Shown here piece by piece: positions 57,424 through 64,000 of a stretch of DNA of 64,000 nucleotides; positions within the stretch are counted from its first letter, which is position 1, and each line of letters opens with the position of its first letter. A program made the translations under genes and the position numbers. Source of the DNA: Micromonospora sp. HNM0581 (GTDB lineage Bacteria > Actinomycetota > Actinomycetes > Mycobacteriales > Micromonosporaceae); contig NZ_JAASAD010000007.1 of assembly GCF_012726175.1 (NCBI RefSeq), forward strand, positions 124,001-188,000, written 5' to 3'. A model generated the notes under the pieces. The model was not told where the DNA came from and searched no databases. It was given only the letters and a program-made list of their open reading frames with translations.

Positions 57424-59538
57424 TCATTCGGCCAGGTCGACCGTGGTCAACCGCTGGGTGGCCCGGGAGAGCGCGACGTAGAGGGTACGGACACCGGCGT
57501 CCGGCTCCGCCCGGATCTCCGCCGGGGCGACGAGCACCACACCGTCGTACTCCATGCCCTTGGCCTCCAGGCTGGTCACCACCTGCAACCGCTCGCCACC
57601 CAAGGCCCCCAACCAGGCCGCCACCTGGTCCCGACGGGGCACCGGCGTGATCACCCCGACGGTGCCCCCGACCTCGCCGAGCAGGTCGCTCACGGCCGTC
57701 ACGACGGTGCTCGCCAGATCGGGCGACGGCACCACCAGCTGGACCGGGTCGACGCCGGTCGACCGGACCGCGGTGGGCAACACGAGATCCGGGTACGCCC
57801 GCCGGATCTCGGCCGCCGCCACCGCGAAGATCTCCGCCGAGTTGCGGTAGTTCGTGGTGAGGGTGAAGCGGTGCCGCCGACGGCGACCCAACGCCTGGTC
57901 ACGGGCCCGGGCCAACTCCTGCGGATCCCCTGTCCACGCGGTCTGCGCCGGGTCACCCACCACCGTCCAGGACGCCAGACGCCCGCGCCGACCCACCATC
58001 CGCCACTGCATCGGGGAGACGTCCTGGGACTCATCGATCACCAGGTGGGCGTAGTCGCGGTAGTCCTCGGGACGTTCCCGGGCGGCCTGCCGGGCGGCCC
58101 GCTGCCGGTCGGCGAAGGTGCTCAGTTCGCGTACCCCACCGGCCAACTGGAACGGGTCCCGCTTCGGGCGGGCGGGGCGCATCGGCTTGCCGAGCAGCGC
58201 GTCCAGTTCGTCCAGCAGCGCGACGTCGGCGACAGTCGGGCCGTGGGTGGCCAATCCCCGGTATGCCGCACCGAGTAGCCGGATCTCGGCACCGGAGAGC
58301 AGGCCGGCGCCGTACCGGCGCAGCCGCTGCGGATCAGCCAACCAGGCGAGCACGTGCAGCGGATGCAACCGGGGCCACCACGCCTTCAGAAACTCACGGA
58401 AGTCCGTCCGGTCGATCAGCTCGTCCTCGAAGGCACGCTGGCCGGGCAGCCCGGTCATGCCGAGCCTGCGAGCCTGCGACCAGAGGGCAGCGAGCACGCC
58501 GTCGAAGCCGGCCCGACGCACCTCGTTGCGGCGGGCACCTCGGTGCAACGCGCGGTCCCGTACCGTCTCCAGCTCGGCCCGCTCCAGCCGCAGCAGCGTG
58601 CCCCGGTACAGCAGACGCAACTCGGCCGGGGAGTCGGGTACCGCATCCCGGGCCGCCCGCTCCAGCAGCCGGCGCATCCGTAGCGACCCCTTCACCGCCG
58701 CCACCTCGGGCGGGTCGGTGCGGATGGCCTGCACCCCGGGGACGAGGGTGCCGAGCGACCGCAGGGTGGCGGTGTCCTCGCCCAGCGACGGCAGCACCGA
58801 GGCGATGTACTCGACGAAGACCGACGAGGGGCCGACCACCAGGATCCCGCCGCCGGCATACCGGCTCCGGTCGGCGTAGAGCAGGTACGCCGCCCGGTGC
58901 AGCGCCACCGCGGTCTTGCCGGTCCCCGGGCCCCCGGACACGAGGGTCACCCCCGAACCGGGGGCGCGGATCGCCTCGTCCTGCTCGCGCTGAATGGTGG
59001 CCACGATGTCCCGCATGCCGCGACCGGTCGTCCGGGACAGGGTGGCCAGCAGGGCGCCGTCGCCGACCACCGGCATCTCCGGCGGAGCAGCGTCCGGGTC
59101 CAGCAGGTCGTCCTCGATCCGGGTGACCCGCTCACCGCTGGACTGGATCGTCCGGCGCCGGACGACGCCGAGCGGCTCGGCCGGGGTCGCCTGGTAGAAC
59201 GCGGCGGCTGCCGGGGCACGCCAGTCCACCACCAGGGTGGTGGCGTCCTCGTCGCGGATACCGAGTCGCCCGACATACAGGGTCTGCCCGCCACGCAGGT
59301 CCAGTCGGCCGAACACCAGCCCCTCGTACTCCGCGTCGAGCAGGTGGCGTCGCTGGGCAGCGTGGAAGACCATCGCGTCACGCTCGACGAGCGCGCCGAA
59401 GTTGCCGACCCGGGCGAGCTGGTAACCCTCCCGCTCCGCGTGGACGGCCGAGCGGCGCAGCTCGGCCAGTCTCGCGTACACCCGGTCGAGATGCCGTTGC
59501 TCGGCGGCGATCTCCTGATCCAGGGTGCTCTGGTCCAC
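57424..59538 (-). CDS. helD: HelD-type RNA polymerase-associated UvrD-like helicase
   Basis: A 704-aa SF1 ATPase. The N-terminal coiled coil (EIAAEQRHLDRVYARLAELR) and DWRAPAAAAFYQA precede Walker A GGPGTGKTAVAL near 202-213. Walker B LVIDESQDVSPMQW, GDPAQTAWTG, TTNYRNSAEIF and a final LYVALSRATQRLTTV complete the set. This is the HelD architecture, a factor that removes stalled or rifamycin-bound RNA polymerase (HelR) and recycles it. GTG 59538 has GAGGAG upstream. The adjacent alpha/beta hydrolase gene lies 98 bp upstream on the same strand. Confidence 0.9.
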   Translation of the reverse strand: MDQSTLDQEIAAEQRHLDRVYARLAELRRSAVHAEREGYQLARVGNFGALVERDAMVFHAAQRRHLLDAEYEGLVFGRLDLRGGQTLYVGRLGIRDEDATTLVVDWRAPAAAAFYQATPAEPLGVVRRRTIQSSGERVTRIEDDLLDPDAAPPEMPVVGDGALLATLSRTTGRGMRDIVATIQREQDEAIRAPGSGVTLVSGGPGTGKTAVALHRAAYLLYADRSRYAGGGILVVGPSSVFVEYIASVLPSLGEDTATLRSLGTLVPGVQAIRTDPPEVAAVKGSLRMRRLLERAARDAVPDSPAELRLLYRGTLLRLERAELETVRDRALHRGARRNEVRRAGFDGVLAALWSQARRLGMTGLPGQRAFEDELIDRTDFREFLKAWWPRLHPLHVLAWLADPQRLRRYGAGLLSGAEIRLLGAAYRGLATHGPTVADVALLDELDALLGKPMRPARPKRDPFQLAGGVRELSTFADRQRAARQAARERPEDYRDYAHLVIDESQDVSPMQWRMVGRRGRLASWTVVGDPAQTAWTGDPQELARARDQALGRRRRHRFTLTTNYRNSAEIFAVAAAEIRRAYPDLVLPTAVRSTGVDPVQLVVPSPDLASTVVTAVSDLLGEVGGTVGVITPVPRRDQVAAWLGALGGERLQVVTSLEAKGMEYDGVVLVAPAEIRAEPDAGVRTLYVALSRATQRLTTVDLAE

Positions 59539-59636
59539 CGCTCGCTCTCCTCGTGACGCCGCCCGGCCAACCGCACGAGATTACGCCCCGCGCCCGTCCT
59601 GGCCAGAAGGGCACCTCGGCCGGGGTAGTCGGTGGT

Positions 59637-60560
59637 TCAGCCGGGGACACGCCGCCCGGCCGTTAGGCCGGCCAGGACCCGGCGCAACACGCCGGCCAGG
59701 GCGGCGTTGACCTCCTCGGGCCGCTCCATCATCAGCATGTGCCCGCCGCCGGGGCAGACGGTCAACTCGGTGGCCGGTAGCGCGGCGGCGATCGACTCCG
59801 CGCACGGCGGCGGGGTGAGCCGGTCCCGGTCGCCGACAAGTGCCGCCGCCGGCAGGTGAGCCAGTGTGGTGAGCGTGTCCAACCGGTGCTGGGTGCCGAT
59901 GGAGGCCCGGAAGCCGCCGATCGACCGTAGCGAGGCGCGGGCCACCGCCGAGGTGACCAGCCGGATGTCCGTGGGGTCGCAGCGGTCCCCGAAGAGCATC
60001 CACCTGATGCTCGGGCGTAGTGCGCGCAGCAGTGCCCGGGGCGGTCGCCAGGCGCCGCATCTGGCGAGGACTCCGGCTCCGGTGGTCTCGGCCAGCCGGA
60101 TGATCCGGGCGATCCGAGGAGAAAGGCCGTAGACGGTGTGTGCGTGTCCCTCGGCGGTGGTCGAGACGAAGACCAGACCGGCGGCGCGGCGGGCGAAGTG
60201 GCCCGGGTGGCGGTGTGCGTACTCCATGATGGTCATGCCGCCCATCGAGTGACCAACGAGCACCACCGGTCCGGTGGGTGCCACCTCGTCCATTACCGCG
60301 ACCAGGTCGTCACCCAGTTGCGACAAGGTGGCGGTGGGTAGTGCCATGCAGCTGGACCGGCCGTGCCCACGCGCGTCGTAGGTGACCACCCGGACCGAGC
60401 CGAACATCTCCTGGACGGCGGTCAACTGCCGATGCCAACTGCGTGCGTCGAGCGTCCAGCCGTGCAACAGCACGACGGTCACCTCGGCGTCGGCCGGGCC
60501 GGCGGTCTCCACGTGCAGGCGTACGTCGTCGCCCAACCGAACCTCGGTCGACTCCGGCAT
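59637..60560 (-). CDS. Alpha/beta hydrolase
   Basis: A 307-aa hydrolase. VVLLHGWTLDARSW is the oxyanion-hole region, VLVGHSMGGM the nucleophile elbow (Ser in GHSMGG), LVGDRDRLTP the acid region and GGGHMLMMERP the catalytic His. The substrate is unknown; lipase/esterase or haloperoxidase-like relatives are likely. ATG 60560 follows GGAGGTGGCG. Cytosolic. Confidence 0.9.
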   Translation of the reverse strand: MPESTEVRLGDDVRLHVETAGPADAEVTVVLLHGWTLDARSWHRQLTAVQEMFGSVRVVTYDARGHGRSSCMALPTATLSQLGDDLVAVMDEVAPTGPVVLVGHSMGGMTIMEYAHRHPGHFARRAAGLVFVSTTAEGHAHTVYGLSPRIARIIRLAETTGAGVLARCGAWRPPRALLRALRPSIRWMLFGDRCDPTDIRLVTSAVARASLRSIGGFRASIGTQHRLDTLTTLAHLPAAALVGDRDRLTPPPCAESIAAALPATELTVCPGGGHMLMMERPEEVNAALAGVLRRVLAGLTAGRRVPG

Positions 60561-60702
60561 CGCCACCTCCCACGGCGCACGGATGTGAAACATCAGGGAT
60601 ACCCGGTGGTAACACCAGCTACCCGTCATGACAACACGTCAACCGGGGTGTTGAGAAGATCCCACCGATCGACTCCGCCCGGTCGCGCGAGGAGTGGCAA
60701 CG

Positions 60703-60739
60703 GTGAACGCCCGCCGGGTGCGACCCGACGGGCGTTCAC
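60703..60739 (-). terminator. Strong hairpin downstream of the 60775-61104 gene
   Basis: A 16-bp stem with one mismatch and a 5-nt loop (left arm begins GTGAACGCCCG at 60703, right arm ends GGGCGTTCAC at 60739). It begins 36 bp beyond the stop codon of the minus-strand gene and lacks a U-tract. A likely terminator. Confidence 0.75.
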
Positions 60740-60774
60740 ATGCGCTGCACAGAGGACGTGTGCTCCTCGATCGA

Positions 60775-61104
60775 TCAGGCCTCGAAGACGCCCGCCTCGA
60801 CCAGGCGCTTCTCGGTGGCGTCCCAACCGTCACCCGGGTGGGTGGCGTTGAGACCGTTCAGCTCGGCGCGGATCTTGGAAGCGTGGCCGGCGGCGGCCAG
60901 CACCCGGATCTCCTCGACGAAAGCCTCGGAGTCGGTGCGCAGGTGCGCAGTCCTGCCGTTGGTGAGGTTCCGCACGTAGGCGTGCTTGCCGCCGTTGAGC
61001 GGAATCAGGTACTTGAACTCGCCCAGCACGCTGAGTGCGCCACCCTGGCCAGCCTGGCCGGCCCGGACTGACGCGCGCGCGGTCTTAGAGGTGTTGCTCG
61101 CCAC
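60775..61104 (-). CDS. Conserved small protein of unknown function
   Basis: A 109-aa protein from GTG 61104 (AAGGAG eight bases upstream). After a basic, Ser/Ala-rich N-terminus comes a compact alpha/beta region: GEFKYLIPLNGGKHAYVRNL, TAHLRTDSEAFVEEIR and HPGDGWDATEKRLVEAG. It looks like a well-expressed single gene with its own terminator. No family name comes to mind. Confidence 0.75.
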   Translation of the reverse strand: MASNTSKTARASVRAGQAGQGGALSVLGEFKYLIPLNGGKHAYVRNLTNGRTAHLRTDSEAFVEEIRVLAAAGHASKIRAELNGLNATHPGDGWDATEKRLVEAGVFEA

Positions 61105-61409
61105 GGAGGTACTCCTTGCAAGACGTACGGAGGACGGAACGTCCGGGGGCTGTTGCGGGCGCCCTCAGAGGCGGGACCCGCGGAGGCGTACGCGGCACAG
61201 GCCGCCGGTGGAACTGTACACGACCCACGATGCCCGCTGGTCATCGCGGCGTCACCAGCTGGAACCGCGGTCACCTGTCCGGGTATTCCGGGCGGCGGAT
61301 TCGCCGATTCCCTGGCGTACCATCCGTCACACCAGTCATCATGTGTTCCACAAACCCGGGTCGGGCGAGGTCGTAGGGGAAGACGCACCTCGCACTCCGG
61401 GAGGTCACC
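61105..61409. other. Divergent intergenic region
   Basis: About 305 bp between the small-protein gene and the DUF3145 gene. Promoters for both are expected here, but I see no confident -35/-10 pair and no gene. A GGGAGGT ribosome site lies five bases before the DUF3145 start. Confidence 0.5.
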
Positions 61410-61901
61410 GTGCCAACGCGTGGCGTCGTATACGTCCACTCGACCCCGCTCGCCGTGTGCTCACACGTCGAATGGGCGATCGCGCGCGTCCTCGCCGCGC
61501 CGGTCAACCTGCAGTGGACGGCCCAGCCCGTCGACCCCGGCGCCCGCCGGGCCGAATGCGGGTGGTCGGGTCGCCCGGGAACGGGCGCCGAACTGGCTGC
61601 TGCCCTCCGGCAGTGGCCCATGACCCGTTTCGAGGTCACCGAAGAGCCCAGTCCGGGCGTCGACGGCGAACGTTTCATGCACGTGCCGGGCCGGGGCCTG
61701 TTCCGGGCGACCGTGGGTGCCGCCGGGGACATCCAGCTCGGCGAGGACCGGTTGCGCAGCATCATGGCGGTCGCGCGGGCACCGGAGGCCCTGGCCCACG
61801 CCCTCGACAAGGCCCTCGGCACCGCCTGGGACGCGGAACTGGAGCCCTACCGCCACGCTGGGGACGGAGCACCGGTGACCCTGCTCACCCGGGTCGGCTG
61901 A
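61410..61901 (+). CDS. DUF3145-family protein
   Basis: A 163-aa protein closely following the DUF3145 pattern: TRGVVYVHSTPLAVCSHVEWA, FEVTEEPSPGVDGERF, AGDIQLGEDRLRSIMA and LGTAWDAELEPYRHA. This family is widespread and conserved in actinobacteria with no established role. Monocistronic, GTG start. Confidence 0.93.
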   Translation: MPTRGVVYVHSTPLAVCSHVEWAIARVLAAPVNLQWTAQPVDPGARRAECGWSGRPGTGAELAAALRQWPMTRFEVTEEPSPGVDGERFMHVPGRGLFRATVGAAGDIQLGEDRLRSIMAVARAPEALAHALDKALGTAWDAELEPYRHAGDGAPVTLLTRVG

Positions 61902-61952
61902 CCGGCCGCGCGGCGAGAGGTCAAGTTGCCCGGTACGCGGTGAACTGGTGGG

Positions 61953-63686
61953 ATGGGCCGCGTGTCGACTACCCCTCGGCGCGTCGCCGCCGCGTTCAGC
62001 CTGGTGACCGCGCTGCTCGTCACCGGCTGCTCCGGGGCCGGCGAACGCCCCTCGACCGACGCCTCCCCGCCCCCGGTCACCGGGCCCACGTCGCCGTCGA
62101 GCGCACCCCCTGAGGACCCGGCCACCCTGGCTGCCGCCCTCGTCGCCGAACTCGACGACGAGGACCTGGTTGGTCAGGTCCTCATGCCGTACGCCTACGG
62201 CGACGACGCGACGAAGGTGTCAGCCGGATCGGCGGCCGGCAACCGGACGCTGGCCGGGGTCGACACGCCCGCCGAGATGATCGAAAAGTACCGCCTCGGT
62301 GGGCTGATCCTGGTGGGCTTCAGCGCGGACGACCCGACGCAGGGCAACCAGGAGACCACAAACGTCGACAACCCGAAGCAGGTCCGCGAGCTGACCACCG
62401 GCTTGCGTGCGGCGGCCGGACGCCTGCCGGCCGGTGCGGCACCCTTCCTGATCGGCACCGACCAGGAATACGGCGTGGTGACCCGGATCACCGACGGGGT
62501 GACCATGCTGCCCAGTGCACTCGGCGCCGGCGCCGCCGACGACCCGGGCCTGACCGAGGCCGCCTGGCGTTCCGCCGGCACCGAACTGACCGCCATGGGA
62601 ATCAACGTCGACTTCGCGCCGGTGGCCGACGTGCTGGTGACCCGCAGCACCGTGATCGGGTCACGGTCGTTCGGTTCGGACACCCAGCGGGTGGCCGACC
62701 AGGTCGGCGGCGCCGTACGCGGGCTGCAGACTGCCGGGGTGGCCGCCACCCTCAAACACTTCCCGGGTCACGGCCACAGCGCCGCCGACTCGCACGAGGA
62801 CCTGCCCGAACTCGGTCAGTCCCGGGCCGCACTGGCGGCCGGGGCCTGGCCGCCGTTCAGCGCCGGTATCGAGGCCGGCGCGCTGGCCGTGATGTCCGCC
62901 CACCTCGACGTCCGCTCGATCGACCCGGGGGTGGCGGCCACCTTCTCGTACAAGCTGCTCACCGAGGTGCTGCGCGGTGAACTCGGCTTCCAGGGCGTGG
63001 TGATCACCGACGGGATGAACATGCCGCCGGCCCGCCGCTTCCCGCCCGGCGAGGCGGCGGTGCGGGCGCTGAAAGCCGGCAACGACCTGATCCTCATGCC
63101 CCCACACGTCGGCCAGGCCTACGAGGGGCTGCTGGCCGCGCTGCGTGACGGCACGTTGCCCAGAGGCCGGCTGGTCGAGGCGGCCACCCGCGTGCTGACC
63201 ATGAAGTTCACCCTGGGCGACGCACCCGCGCCGGAGCTGTCCACGCTCGGCGCACCAGCCCACCGCGAGGCGGTCGGGGCGTTGGCCGCCGGTGCGGTGA
63301 CCGTACTGCGCGGCAGGTGCGACAGCACCGGCGTCAGCGGCCCGGTCACCGTCACCTCGTCGGGCGGGCGGGCACACACCCGGGCGGCGTTGACCGAGGC
63401 GCTCACCTCGGCCGGCGTGAAGGTGGTGCCCAGCGGTGGCACCGGCGTGCACCTGGTCGGCTACGGAGACGGCGCGGAGGACCTGCGAGGCGACTCGGCC
63501 GTCACCGTTGCCATGGACACGCCGTACGTGCTGGCCAAGGCGAAATCGCCCACCCTGCTGGCCACCTACTCGTCCAGCCGCGCCTCGATGACGGCACTCG
63601 CCGACGTGCTCGCCGGCAAGATCCGCCCGGCGGGTCGCTCACCGGTCGAGGTGCCCGGGCTACCCGCCACCACTTGCGCGGACTGA
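61953..63686 (+). CDS. Glycoside hydrolase family 3 lipoprotein (NagZ-like beta-N-acetylhexosaminidase)
   Basis: A 577-aa lipoprotein. A signal peptide with lipobox VTGC (near residue 25) is followed by a Pro/Ser-rich linker and a GH3 catalytic barrel: QVLMPYA, LIGTDQEYG, VDFAPVADV, the KHFPGHGHS loop near 268-276, and nucleophile Asp in ITDGMNM near 351. A second alpha/beta domain covers the last 170 residues. The expected activity is removal of N-acetylhexosamine, possibly from peptidoglycan, outside the membrane. ATG 61953 is taken; GTG 61962 is possible. The DUF3145 gene lies 51 bp upstream. Confidence 0.9.
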   Translation: MGRVSTTPRRVAAAFSLVTALLVTGCSGAGERPSTDASPPPVTGPTSPSSAPPEDPATLAAALVAELDDEDLVGQVLMPYAYGDDATKVSAGSAAGNRTLAGVDTPAEMIEKYRLGGLILVGFSADDPTQGNQETTNVDNPKQVRELTTGLRAAAGRLPAGAAPFLIGTDQEYGVVTRITDGVTMLPSALGAGAADDPGLTEAAWRSAGTELTAMGINVDFAPVADVLVTRSTVIGSRSFGSDTQRVADQVGGAVRGLQTAGVAATLKHFPGHGHSAADSHEDLPELGQSRAALAAGAWPPFSAGIEAGALAVMSAHLDVRSIDPGVAATFSYKLLTEVLRGELGFQGVVITDGMNMPPARRFPPGEAAVRALKAGNDLILMPPHVGQAYEGLLAALRDGTLPRGRLVEAATRVLTMKFTLGDAPAPELSTLGAPAHREAVGALAAGAVTVLRGRCDSTGVSGPVTVTSSGGRAHTRAALTEALTSAGVKVVPSGGTGVHLVGYGDGAEDLRGDSAVTVAMDTPYVLAKAKSPTLLATYSSSRASMTALADVLAGKIRPAGRSPVEVPGLPATTCAD

Positions 63687-63692
63687 CCTCGG

Positions 63693-64000
63693 TCAGTTTC
63701 CGACGGCGAGGGTGTCGCGGGCCAGCCGGTACGCGGGCAGCACGTCGAGCGGCTCACCGAAGCTGGTGCTGCTCGCTTCGATCAGCACCGTCTGGTCGGC
63801 CACCGTCACAGCCAACGCCCACTCACGCACGTCGGAATCGGTGAGTCTCCGCCGGCTGAGCCAGGTCGCCTCCACCACCTCCAGGTCGCCGGCCCGGGCT
63901 TCGCGGTACTGCGGGCCGCTGGACTCCGTCCCGGCGGTGACGAACGCCTCCAGCGCCTGCCGGGCCGGGGTGCCCCCACCGTCGGCCGTCCAGACCCGCA
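63693..64000 (-). CDS. Protein of unknown function, 5' end outside window
   Basis: The minus-strand frame is open from the right edge for 101 codons and stops at 63693. The visible C-terminus has WTADGGGTPARQALEAF, REARAGDLEVVEATW, REWALAVTVADQTVLIEAS and PLDVLPAYRLARDTL. It looks like a compact alpha/beta protein, perhaps the end of an envelope protein; no family recognised. It converges on the GH3 gene six bases away. Confidence 0.7.
   Translation of the reverse strand, partial: RVWTADGGGTPARQALEAFVTAGTESSGPQYREARAGDLEVVEATWLSRRRLTDSDVREWALAVTVADQTVLIEASSTSFGEPLDVLPAYRLARDTLAVGN

Noticed and set aside
1..64000. CRISPR arrays, tRNA or rRNA genes, transposases and insertion-sequence ends
   Set aside because: No regularly spaced direct repeats, no tRNA cloverleaf or CCA-type end, no rRNA stretch and no transposase motif was found by reading both strands; a tRNAscan and ISfinder search would be decisive.

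Overview
The window looks like chromosomal DNA of a high-GC actinomycete, most likely Micromonosporaceae (Micromonospora-like). Reasons: very high GC with strong third-position bias outside the first 2 kb, many GTG starts, GTGA/ATGA-coupled operons, an XRE/DUF397 regulator pair, a DUF3145 gene, ECF42-type sigma factors with YCII/DGPF partners, an F420-type LLM oxidoreductase and a CmtR-like metal sensor. This assignment rests on gene content and composition only. No rRNA, tRNA, CRISPR array or transposase was seen.

Layout. (1) 1-12.6 kb: a probable defence island. It holds the 3' part of an Eco57I-like DNA methyltransferase, a 2239-aa COG1205/DUF1998-type helicase with nuclease-like C-terminal segments, a RelE-like/UvrD helicase fusion and, convergently, an Mrr-like endonuclease. 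The first three genes are translationally coupled and use rare TTA codons. (2) 12.6-16.2 kb: gene debris (a BTAD fragment), a 2'-5' RNA ligase-like gene, then a metal-homeostasis group: cysteine-free ribosomal protein L32, a COG0523/CobW GTPase and a CmtR-like sensor. (3) 16.5-18.9 kb: PadR - DUF1048 - ABC exporter operon with a clear palindromic operator. (4) 18.9-24.3 kb: two ECF42 sigma/YCII modules flanking a three-repeat secreted protein and a RibD/DHFR-like reductase. (5) 24.5-27.9 kb: an Ig-like/TIM-barrel pair and a YtrA-type GntR - ABC transporter operon headed by a 50-bp nested dyad. (6) 28-32.9 kb: LLM oxidoreductase, Ca-loop protein, alditol oxidase, site-2 protease with CBS domains, a probable prolyl oligopeptidase relic and an HTH protein. 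(7) 33.2-36.2 kb: an unrecognised three-gene operon with repeated helical modules, and an XRE/DUF397 pair. (8) 36.5-40.1 kb: a DivIVA-like, small-protein and CXXC-rich protein operon, then a YkuD L,D-transpeptidase.

(9) 40.5-44.4 kb: a membrane cytochrome-like protein, a NuoF-like/ferredoxin flavoprotein and a TlpA-like lipoprotein, together a plausible electron-transfer unit. (10) 44.5-50 kb: a non-canonical seryl-tRNA synthetase, a MerR-DnaN (sliding clamp) fusion, a saccharopine-dehydrogenase-like reductase, a zinc alcohol dehydrogenase and its SRPBCC-like partner. (11) 50.1-55.9 kb: a large LuxR (LAL) regulator, a monothiol DsbA-like protein, a triple-BON protein, small envelope proteins (including a 49-aa Asp-rich lipoprotein) and a STAS antagonist. 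(12) 56-64 kb: a coiled-coil cell-wall protein under a convincing c-di-AMP (ydaO) riboswitch, a HelD-type helicase, an alpha/beta hydrolase, a conserved small protein, DUF3145, a GH3 lipoprotein and a gene running off the right end.

The best candidates for undescribed biology are the methyltransferase/giant helicase/RelE-UvrD cassette, the 33.2-34.8 kb helical-module operon, the 36.5-39.2 kb CXXC operon and the MerR-sliding-clamp fusion.
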